In this document: positions 16,157 to 22,612 of the stretch, in pieces
Numbering within the stretch: position 1 is the first letter of the stretch
Layout of the letters: each line of letters starts with the position of its first letter
Assembly: GCA_023432855.1 (NCBI GenBank)
Contig: JAEZEZ010000077.1
Span: forward strand, 1 to 39,444
From: Pseudomonadota bacterium
GTDB taxonomy: Bacteria > Pseudomonadota > Alphaproteobacteria > Caulobacterales > Caulobacteraceae
Direction of reading: 5' to 3'
DNA length: 39,444 nucleotides
Made by a program: the position numbers and the translations under genes
Notes under the pieces: generated by a model
Seen by the model: the letters and a program-made list of their open reading frames with translations, nothing else
What the model was told of the DNA's origin: nothing
The model's database searches: none

Positions 16157-16845
16157 GCGGCGATTTCCTCGATCTGGAGCGCATAGAGACGCGCGGTCAC
16201 CTCGGCGCAGCGCACGATGCGCTCGGCCACGGCCGGGTCGGGCAGCACCAGGGCCAGCATCGCGCGGAACTCCTCCATGTGCTCGGCGTCGTTGTCCCCG
16301 TGATAGAGCAGGAAGCGCACCGCCTCGTCGGGCAGGCCCAGGCTCTCCTTGACCCTGCGGCCCCATTCGGACGCCTTGATCGAGCCCAGCCCCTCGATGA
16401 TGAACATCGCGCCCAGCAGGCCGAACGGGTCCGGCTTGCCCGCCTCGTGGAACATCCAGCCCGACAGCGCCTCGGAGCCCACGTTCTTGCGCGCGCCCCG
16501 GATGTCGTCGAGCCGCCCGCCCGCGGCGACATAGTCGGCTTCCAGCAGCCGGAAGTCCCGGTGCTCCGTCACCGCATGACGCATCAGGGTCGAGCGCAGC
16601 TCGAGGTGCTCCTCGCCGATGCTGGACGCCGCGCGGGACATCCAGAGCGCCCCGTCCTTCACCTGCTGGCGCAGGTCGCGGAGGAACGCCAGATAGCCTT
16701 CGCGGCTGAGCTGCCCGCGGTTCAGCCGTCGAATCAACGGCGTCGCCTCCAGCCGGGCCTCGAAGTCGCTCCAGACAACGGCCAGCTTGCGCAGGACCTC
16801 GGCGACCGAGGCCTCCGTCGGATCCCGCACCGGCGCCGCCCCCAT
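16153..16845 (-). CDS. TenA/haem-oxygenase-fold iron-containing redox enzyme
   Basis: A 230-residue all-helical protein of the TenA/PqqC/haem-oxygenase-like superfamily. The likely metal ligands of the haem-oxygenase-like diiron enzymes (HDO) are visible: Glu151 (FIIEGLGS) and the motif His182-x3-Asp186-x2-His189 (YHGDNDAEH), spaced as in CADD. The helix-2 ligands are less clear (candidates Glu79, His90, Glu94, His95). Known HDOs use O2 to oxidise or cleave small amino or fatty acids, so an oxidative step on an acyl product of the neighbouring ketosynthase is plausible. The ATG at 16843-16845 overlaps the ketosynthase stop (TGATG). Confidence 0.82.
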   Translation of the reverse strand: MGAAPVRDPTEASVAEVLRKLAVVWSDFEARLEATPLIRRLNRGQLSREGYLAFLRDLRQQVKDGALWMSRAASSIGEEHLELRSTLMRHAVTEHRDFRLLEADYVAAGGRLDDIRGARKNVGSEALSGWMFHEAGKPDPFGLLGAMFIIEGLGSIKASEWGRRVKESLGLPDEAVRFLLYHGDNDAEHMEEFRAMLALVLPDPAVAERIVRCAEVTARLYALQIEEIAA

Positions 16846-17978
16846 CACACCGCCTCCAGCATCATGAAACCGATCATAGCCCGTCCGCTCTCCGGCACGA
16901 TGCACAGGATTCGGTCGCCGCGCTTGACCCGCCCGTCCGCCATCAGGGCGTCGAGCATGATCCAGATCGAGGCGGCGCCGACGTTGCCGCTGACCGGCAG
17001 GGTCGTGAACCACCGGGCCTCGTCGATCATGCCGCCGGTGTTCTCCAGCAGCGACACGATCTCCTCCCGCAGCGAGCGCGCCGAGTAGTGGCACAGCAGA
17101 TGGTCGACTGCGCCAGGATCGATCCGGCCCTCGTCCACCTTCCTCAGCCAGACCCCGATCCAGGCCCGGATCACCTTCTTCAGCAGTGTGAAGTCCTGCA
17201 GCAGCGCGATGGCGCCGGCCGAACTCGCCCCGCGCGGCCCGGCGTGGCTCCAGCCTCCGTCCGGGTCCGTGCGGCGCTCCATGGCGGCGCCCGCCCACAT
17301 GCAGGGGTCGTAGCTGCCCGCCAGCGACACGAGGTCGATCCATTCGACGCGAAGGTTCAGGCCGGGCCCGGCCGGGTCCGGCTGCATGACGACGGCGCCG
17401 GCGCCGTCCGAGAGGGTGAAGCGCAGGAAGTCGGCCTCCAGCGCCAGTCTACCGCGGGCGTCGACGAGCGCCGTCTCCTCGTAGAAGGCCGGGCGGAACC
17501 ACCGGGACGAGAACTCGGACGCGGCCGCCACGGCGCAGGCGGCCTCCCCGGCCCTCACGTTCAGCCACGCGGACTTCGCCGCCATCAGGGAGGAGGCGCA
17601 TACCGACTGGAAGCTGGCGACTTCCAGCGGGCCGCCGCCGAGTTCGGCGTGCACGGCGCTTCCATGACCCGGGACCAGGAGGTCGCCCTGGGTGGTGGCG
17701 GTCGCCAGGTGGCCGACCTCGGCGAGGTCGCGGCCCGCCGCCTCCAGCGCCGCGCGGATCGCGGCCGCGCTCATGCCGGCGTTGCTGTGAGTGACCGCGC
17801 CGTCTGGGCCCAGCGCGTAGTGACGGCCTTCGATGCCGTTCCAGCGGAGAGCGCGGCGGCCCGCGGCCGAGGCGCGCCCTCCCACCAGCCCCAGGCGCTG
17901 CTCCATATCGGCGTTGCCGACCGCCTCTCCGGGAAGAAAGGACCCGACGCCCGTGATGAACACTTCGCGCACGCTCAA
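16845..17978 (-). CDS. 3-oxoacyl-ACP synthase III (FabH/OleA-like) family protein
   Basis: A 377-residue thiolase-fold condensing enzyme of the KAS III type. The catalytic triad is complete: Cys127 (SVCASS), His297 (LCHYSA) and Asn332 (SGNVGA). It is longer than housekeeping FabH and has inserts, so it is probably a specialised ketosynthase joining acyl groups rather than the fatty-acid initiation enzyme. The first usable start is a TTG at 17976-17978, with GGAAGG and GGGGG upstream; the GTG two codons on (17970-17972) is an alternative. It heads a coupled operon with the haem-oxygenase-fold enzyme and the His-rich unknown; a DUF2939 gene lies 21 bases upstream on the same strand. Confidence 0.88.
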   Translation of the reverse strand: MSVREVFITGVGSFLPGEAVGNADMEQRLGLVGGRASAAGRRALRWNGIEGRHYALGPDGAVTHSNAGMSAAAIRAALEAAGRDLAEVGHLATATTQGDLLVPGHGSAVHAELGGGPLEVASFQSVCASSLMAAKSAWLNVRAGEAACAVAAASEFSSRWFRPAFYEETALVDARGRLALEADFLRFTLSDGAGAVVMQPDPAGPGLNLRVEWIDLVSLAGSYDPCMWAGAAMERRTDPDGGWSHAGPRGASSAGAIALLQDFTLLKKVIRAWIGVWLRKVDEGRIDPGAVDHLLCHYSARSLREEIVSLLENTGGMIDEARWFTTLPVSGNVGAASIWIMLDALMADGRVKRGDRILCIVPESGRAMIGFMMLEAV

Positions 17979-17999
17979 ATCCCCCGGCCCTTCCGGCTG

Positions 18000-18575
18000 T
18001 CAGTCGATCCGCAGCGCCAGCTCCTCGTACACCGCGTCGGTGATCTCGATGCGCTTCAGCCGCCAGAAGACCAGCTTCTCCCGCTCCATCGTCCAGATCA
18101 TGCGGCCGCCCCCCTTCACGAAGTATGTGGCGGCGAAGCTGTTGACGCCGGTGTAGCCGAAGGTCGGATCGGCCGGTTCCGGCTCCCGGTCGCGACCGCC
18201 GTCGCGCCGGCGCTGCGAGCGCGATTCGTCGACCTCGCGCGCCAGCCTGGAAAGCCGGGCGAGGCCGCTGGGGGTGACCAGGGCCTGCACGGCCTGATCG
18301 ACCATCGACGGCGCGATGAGGGCCACCAGGCCGGCGAACGGGCTGGCCTCACCCCTCGCCTCCCTCCCCGCCTCGGCCACCAGCCGGGCGGAGATCTGCG
18401 AGGAGAGGCTGCGCCGGACGGAGCGGAAGTCGACCAGTTGTTCGAGGGCCGCTTCGTCCCCCGTCTTCAGGGCGTGGACCAGGCGCGCGGCGGCGAACCA
18501 TGGCGAGGCCACGAAAGCCGCGACGAACAGCAGCGCCGCCGCCCCGCCGAGTATCGCGATATGCCTGCGTCGCAT
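18000..18575 (-). CDS. DUF2939 family protein
   Basis: A 191-residue protein with an N-terminal membrane anchor (about residues 6-25, after MRRRH) and an exported remainder. SPWFAAARLVHALKTGDEAALEQLVDFRSVRRSL is typical of DUF2939 proteins, as is the C-terminal YTGVNSFAATY / REKLVFWRLKRIEIT part. A low-complexity RDGGRDREPEP linker sits at about 124-135. The function of the family is unknown. ATG at 18573-18575; longer readings upstream have no similarity. Same strand as the ketosynthase operon, 21 bases before it, so it may be its first gene. Confidence 0.82.
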   Translation of the reverse strand: MRRRHIAILGGAAALLFVAAFVASPWFAAARLVHALKTGDEAALEQLVDFRSVRRSLSSQISARLVAEAGREARGEASPFAGLVALIAPSMVDQAVQALVTPSGLARLSRLAREVDESRSQRRRDGGRDREPEPADPTFGYTGVNSFAATYFVKGGGRMIWTMEREKLVFWRLKRIEITDAVYEELALRID

Positions 18576-18634
18576 GTCGATTCCGCACCTGCCGATCGGC
18601 CCAGTAGTAGGCCGTGCGCGGCGCCGGGCAAGCG

Positions 18635-19003
18635 CTACTGATCCGGCGCGCCTCCGGCCGACCACAACAGTCCTATGAAGCCGCCCTTGATGAACGGAAG
18701 GACCGCCAGCGTGGCCGCGCCGACCGCGCCGAGGAGAGCGGGCGCAACGATCCACGGCGACGTCTCCCAGACGAAGGGAAACAGGAGAACCGGCGCGATG
18801 ATGACGTGGCCGACCAGCAGGATCGTCACATAGGCCGGGCCGTCGTCGGCCCGGTAGTGTCCGTTGTCGTGACCGCAGTCGGCGCAGGTCTGCGCGACCC
18901 GCAGATAGCCGGCGAAGAGGGAGCCCGTCCCGCAGTTGGGGCACTTGCGCCGCAGTCCGCGCACGAGTCCGTCACGCGGCGAGCGTCTGGCGGTGGCAGG
19001 CAT
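18635..19003 (-). CDS. DUF983 family zinc-ribbon membrane protein
   Basis: A 122-residue protein of family DUF983. An N-terminal zinc ribbon (Cys21, Cys24, Cys40, Cys43) is followed by the family motif YRADDGPAYVT and two membrane helices (about 58-78 and 85-105). In alphaproteobacteria such genes often lie near cytochrome oxidase genes, but not here. Role not established. It lies upstream of the DUF2939 gene on the same strand, 59 bases apart. Confidence 0.88.
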   Translation of the reverse strand: MPATARRSPRDGLVRGLRRKCPNCGTGSLFAGYLRVAQTCADCGHDNGHYRADDGPAYVTILLVGHVIIAPVLLFPFVWETSPWIVAPALLGAVGAATLAVLPFIKGGFIGLLWSAGGAPDQ

Positions 19004-19196
19004 GGGAGGCTCCGGTCGCGCCGCCCCGACGCCGGCGCGGCGGGGATATGGCGCGGCGCGGCCGGCGGATCAACCGGATACGAGAGTCATTTCTGCAGCC
19101 TGGCGCCGCCCCGCAGTGCTTCGGGGCCGATTGGTCCCCCTGCTGGATCGTCAGGCGCTCGCCCGCGTTCCATCTGCAAGAGGAGAGATCATCACC

Positions 19197-19376
19197 ATGG
19201 CCGCCAATCCCATCCAGGACCGCCCGGACAATCGCGAGGTCGAATACGAAGACCAGCGGCCCGGAAAAGCCGGGGAGCCGCCCAGGCCCGCCACCGAGCC
19301 CAGGGGGTCGGGCCCTTCGCAGCGTAGCGACGAGACGGAAACCGACCCCGGCTCGGGCGAACCCAACCCGGAATGA
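19197..19376 (+). CDS. Small disordered acidic protein
   Basis: A 59-residue protein, MAANPIQDRPDNREVEYEDQ and onward, rich in Pro, Glu, Asp, Gly and Arg and without hydrophobic core, so probably unfolded alone. AGGAGAG lies about 10 bases before the ATG, which supports real translation. A hairpin that could end transcription follows 4 bases later. No family recognised. Confidence 0.6.
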   Translation: MAANPIQDRPDNREVEYEDQRPGKAGEPPRPATEPRGSGPSQRSDETETDPGSGEPNPE

Positions 19377-19380
19377 CCGG

Positions 19381-19407
19381 TTCGGCGGCCGCCACGTGGC
19401 CGCCGAA
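19381..19407. terminator. Probable bidirectional terminator hairpin
   Basis: TTCGGCGGCC pairs perfectly with GGCCGCCGAA around a 7-base loop. It stands between two convergent genes (the small acidic protein and the CBS protein). No T-run, so ending of transcription is inferred from position. Confidence 0.45.
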
Positions 19408-19425
19408 ACCGAATCCCGATGGCCC

Positions 19426-19869
19426 CTACTGCGTCAGGCTCTGGGAGCGCTCGCCGCCCGGCTTGGAGATCTTCTCCAGGCTTTCGCCGGTCTCGGAGTC
19501 GTCGCCGTTGTTACGCGCCAGGTCGCCGATCGACACGATGCCGACCAGGCGCTTGTCGCGGTTCACGACCGGGAGGCGGCGCACCTGGATCTCGCCCATG
19601 TTGCGCAGCACGTCGTCGGTGTCGTCGTCTTCGAAGCAGTACTTCACTTCCGGGCTCATGACGTCGCGGACCGTGGAGTCGGGCCCCTTGCCGGCGGCGA
19701 CGCCGCGGATGGCGATGTCACGGTCGGTGATCATGCCAACCAGCCGGTCGTTCTCGCCCACGGGCAGAACCCCGGTGTCCACCTCGGCCATGGTGCGCGC
19801 GGTCTGCTGAAGGGTGTCGTCGGGGGTGGCAAGGCGCACGTCGCGGGACATGCATTCGCTGACTTTCAT
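19426..19869 (-). CDS. CBS-pair domain protein
   Basis: A 147-residue protein made of two CBS motifs (about 7-60 and 71-125), the module that binds adenosyl nucleotides and senses energy state. Typical features are MSRDVRLATPDDTLQQTARTM, GMITDRDIAIRGVA, VMSPEV and RRLPVVNRDKRLVGIVSIGDLAR. A short polar tail rich in Ser, Glu and Lys closes it. There is no fused catalytic domain, so it is probably a stand-alone regulator. ATG at 19867-19869. No clear operon partner; the glycosyltransferase gene upstream is 82 bases away on the same strand. Confidence 0.92.
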   Translation of the reverse strand: MKVSECMSRDVRLATPDDTLQQTARTMAEVDTGVLPVGENDRLVGMITDRDIAIRGVAAGKGPDSTVRDVMSPEVKYCFEDDDTDDVLRNMGEIQVRRLPVVNRDKRLVGIVSIGDLARNNGDDSETGESLEKISKPGGERSQSLTQ

Positions 19870-19951
19870 GGCGATCTTCCTCGAGGTTTGCGGACGTATG
19901 GGGACGCCCCTTCCTCGTAACAGCGCGGCCGTGTGGAGGTTCCGCCGGAGG

Positions 19952-21193
19952 TCAGTGGACCGGCAGCGTCTCGTCGTCCCGGGCGAAGCCGGGCTGGCCG
20001 CTGAGCTGGCCGTACAGCAGGCACAGGTCCTCGAACACGCGGTTCCAGGCGAAGCGATCCACCGCCCGGGCGCGCGCGGCCTGTCCCACGGCCTCGATGT
20101 CCCGTGAGAACAGCGCCTCGATCGCCTCGGCGAAGGCCCGCGGGCTGGCCGTCTGGGCAAGCTGGCCCACGTCCTCGTCGACCGTTTCGGCGACGCCCCC
20201 GGCGTTGACGCCGACCACGGGCCGGCCGCACGCCATCGCCTCGATCACGATCAGGCCGAAGGGTTCCCGGTCATTGGCGTGCACGAAGGCGTCGGCGCTG
20301 GCGACGATGCGGGCGACCGCCTTCGGGTCGCGTTCGAAGGGCAAGGAGATGACGCGCTCTTCCTCGGGCAGCCCCGCCCCGGCGCCGACGAGCACCAGCA
20401 CGTAGGGATCCCCGAGCTTCTGAACCGCATCGACCAGCACCCCGATGTTCTTCTCGCGGGCCGGACGGCCGGCAAAGACGAGGATGCGCGTGTCCTGCGA
20501 GACGCCCAGCTTGCGGACCAGCCAGTCTCGGTCGCGCCTGTCGGGATGGAAGGTATCGATCTCGACGCCCAGAGGGCGGACGAACACCTGGTCGACCCCG
20601 GCCTCTTCGAGCCGGCGGGCGATGAAGTGGCTGGGGGACACCACCTTGTCGAACGACTTGAACAGCTTGGCCCAGCGCTTCTCGACCGGCTTCTTGGCCC
20701 ACTCGCCGAAGTGCAGGGCGGCCAGCGCCGCGGGGTCCGAATGGCAGAATCCGACCACGGGGCACCCTACCCGCTGGCCGGCCAGCAACGCGGCCTGGCC
20801 TGGGGTGTAGGGATCGCCCGCTTCGATCAGCGTGGGCTTCAGCGAACTGAGCCAGGCCGCCCACCGCTTGGGCATGCTGGGCCAGCGGTAGCCGTCGCCG
20901 AAGGGCAGCCGGGCCGCCTGCAGGCTCACGATGCCCTGGCCATCGTCCTTATACGTCGCGCCCGGCACCACGAGCGCGTGGCGGACGCCGGGCCGGTGCT
21001 CCGCCAGCCAGGCCCGCTTGGCGGTCAGGTAGCGTTTCACGCCGCCGCTCCGGGGAGCGTACAGCATGGTCGTGTCGACGAGCCGGGGGCGGGGATCGCC
21101 CGCCGCGAGGCGAAGGCTGCGCAAGGTGTGCTGTATTTCGGCGTCCAGCCCGGGAATGAACCTCAGATCGCTTTCCCGAACGTCGTAGACCAT
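19952..21193 (-). CDS. Family 4 glycosyltransferase
   Basis: A 413-residue GT-B fold glycosyltransferase. The N-terminal acceptor domain has the glycine loop APRSGGVKRYL (about 46-56). The C-terminal donor domain carries VFAGRPAREKNIGVLVDAV and the E-x7-E signature EPFGLIVIEAMACGRPVVG of retaining GT4 enzymes. It probably transfers a sugar from a nucleotide donor to a lipid or polysaccharide; the acceptor is unknown. GGAGG lies 8 bases before the ATG at 21191-21193. The gene stands alone, without a capsule or LPS cluster around it. The gap 21194-21314 holds no other gene I can support. Confidence 0.9.
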   Translation of the reverse strand: MVYDVRESDLRFIPGLDAEIQHTLRSLRLAAGDPRPRLVDTTMLYAPRSGGVKRYLTAKRAWLAEHRPGVRHALVVPGATYKDDGQGIVSLQAARLPFGDGYRWPSMPKRWAAWLSSLKPTLIEAGDPYTPGQAALLAGQRVGCPVVGFCHSDPAALAALHFGEWAKKPVEKRWAKLFKSFDKVVSPSHFIARRLEEAGVDQVFVRPLGVEIDTFHPDRRDRDWLVRKLGVSQDTRILVFAGRPAREKNIGVLVDAVQKLGDPYVLVLVGAGAGLPEEERVISLPFERDPKAVARIVASADAFVHANDREPFGLIVIEAMACGRPVVGVNAGGVAETVDEDVGQLAQTASPRAFAEAIEALFSRDIEAVGQAARARAVDRFAWNRVFEDLCLLYGQLSGQPGFARDDETLPVH

Positions 21194-21314
21194 ATGCGTC
21201 GCCTCCAGCTTTACCGCCGCATAACGCGCGAACCCGCCCAGGGTGGCGAATGGTTAAGCTGAAATTTCATACTCTCATATGCGGCGTCTGTCGCTCTCCA
21301 GGATATTCCGGAGG

Positions 21315-21488
21315 CTAGTCCTCGGTGGATGTGGTCGGGGCCTTCCCTCGCCGCGCAAGGGCTTCGCGCAGCAGGACTTCCACCTGGGCGTTGACGCTGC
21401 GCAGTTCCGCGGCGGCCAGCTTCTCGACCGCCGCCAGCACCTCGGGCCGGATGCGCAACAGAAACGCCTTCTTGGACGGAGACGCCAC
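21315..21488 (-). CDS. Small ribbon-helix-helix (Arc-like) protein
   Basis: A 57-residue protein starting at the GTG 21486-21488, VASPSKKAFLLRIRPEVLAA and onward. It has the ribbon-helix-helix layout of small DNA-binding regulators: a short strand (KAFLLRI, alternating), helix 1 (PEVLAAVEKLAAAE), the turn with SVNAQV, and helix 2 (EVLLREALARRGK). The gene begins 9 bases after the SPFH gene stop, so the two form an operon. It most likely binds the palindrome at 22415-22428. The same pairing of an SPFH protein with an Arc-like protein is familiar to me from other proteobacteria; I cannot verify that here. Confidence 0.78.
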   Translation of the reverse strand: MASPSKKAFLLRIRPEVLAAVEKLAAAELRSVNAQVEVLLREALARRGKAPTTSTED

Positions 21489-21497
21489 GGTCCGGAC

Positions 21498-22391
21498 CTA
21501 GCCGTAGAGGGTGCCCGTGTTGACCACCGGCTGGGCCTCGCGGTCGGCGCAGAGCACGACGAGGAGATTGGACACCATGGCCGCCTTGCGGTCCTCGTCC
21601 AGCTCCACAACGCCGCGCTCGCCGAGGTCGGTGAGGGCGTTCTCCACCATGCCGACCGCCCCCTGCACGATGAGCCGGCGCGCGGCCAGGATCGCCTCGG
21701 CCTGCTGGCGCCGCAGCATGGCGCCGGCGATTTCCTGGGCGTAGGCCAGGTGGGCGAGCCGCACCTCGTCGACGATCAGACCGGCGGTGGCGACCCGCTC
21801 CTGAAGCTCGGCGAGCAGGCGCTCGGCGACAAGGTCGGCGTCGGCGCGCAGGGTCGGTTCGTGCTCCTCGCCGTGGTCATAGGCATAATGCGAGGCGATC
21901 GTGCGCAGCCCGCTGTCGATCTGGATCTCGACGAACTCGGCGTAGTCCTCGACATCAAACAGAGCCTGGGCCGAATCCTTCACGCGCCAGACGACGTTGG
22001 CGGCGATCTCGATCGGGTTGCCGCGCTTGTCGTTCACCTTGAGCTTGTCGCTGGTGACGTTGCGTACGCGGGTGCTGATCTTCTTGCGGGTGTACCAGGG
22101 CACGACCCAGCGCAGCCCCGTCTTGCGGTCGGTCCCGCGGTAGTCGCCGAACAGCAGGATCGCGACGGCCTGGTTCGGCTGGATGGCGTAGAGGCCGACC
22201 ATCAGGAACCCGGCCACGACCATCAGGCCTATGCCGCCGAGCAGCAGAGGATCGCTGTCCGTCGCGGCGCCCCTGATCACCATGAACAGTGATGCGCCGA
22301 GCCCCGCGAGGGATAGCAGCAGCATGAGGACGCCGTTGCTGGTGCTGGCCGGCCTTTCGAGGGTGGCGTCATGCAGGGCGGGTGTGGTCAT
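21498..22391 (-). CDS. SPFH/Band 7 domain membrane protein
   Basis: A 297-residue protein with two N-terminal membrane helices (about 20-39 and 48-70) followed by an SPFH (stomatin/prohibitin/flotillin) domain. Features are AIQPNQAVAILLFGDYRGTDRKTGLRWVVPWYTRKKIS and the later helical part EIAGAMLRRQQAEAILAARRLIVQGAVGMVENAL, typical of SPFH proteins that build membrane rings or scaffolds. The ATG at 22389-22391 has GGAGG 6 bases upstream; an upstream frame extension lacks similarity. It is followed at 9 bases by the ribbon-helix-helix gene, and a perfect palindrome overlaps its likely -10. Confidence 0.9.
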   Translation of the reverse strand: MTTPALHDATLERPASTSNGVLMLLLSLAGLGASLFMVIRGAATDSDPLLLGGIGLMVVAGFLMVGLYAIQPNQAVAILLFGDYRGTDRKTGLRWVVPWYTRKKISTRVRNVTSDKLKVNDKRGNPIEIAANVVWRVKDSAQALFDVEDYAEFVEIQIDSGLRTIASHYAYDHGEEHEPTLRADADLVAERLLAELQERVATAGLIVDEVRLAHLAYAQEIAGAMLRRQQAEAILAARRLIVQGAVGMVENALTDLGERGVVELDEDRKAAMVSNLLVVLCADREAQPVVNTGTLYG

Positions 22392-22414
22392 CGGAGGCCT
22401 CCAAATCGATAGCG

Positions 22415-22428
22415 AAGTGATATCACTT
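22415..22428. promoter_or_regulatory. Palindromic operator upstream of the SPFH gene
   Basis: AAGTGATATCACTT, a perfect 14-base palindrome, 24 bases before the SPFH start codon. It covers the predicted -10 element and is therefore well placed for repression. The co-encoded ribbon-helix-helix protein is the obvious candidate binder (inference). Confidence 0.55.
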
Positions 22429-22446
22429 TCGCCGCCAGCTTGGCAA
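22419..22446 (-). promoter_or_regulatory. Probable promoter of the SPFH-RHH operon
   Basis: Reading leftward, TTGCCAA (22440-22446), 13-base spacer, GTGATATC (22419-22426; 6 of 8 matches to GCTANAWC). The -10 part is the palindrome described at 22415-22428. Confidence 0.4.
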
Positions 22447-22612
22447 TAGAGGCGCCGTGGCGACACTGGCGCCGCGGACTGGAAAGAAGGGCCGCACCGG
22501 GCATCTTTCGCCTTGCATTCGCCGCAAAATCGCGAAAGTTGGGGCACGGTCCCGAAGTCGGCCTCGGCCGAGCGCGGGAGAGGTGCGTCGGGTCTCTGAC
22601 GAGGGGTTTTTC

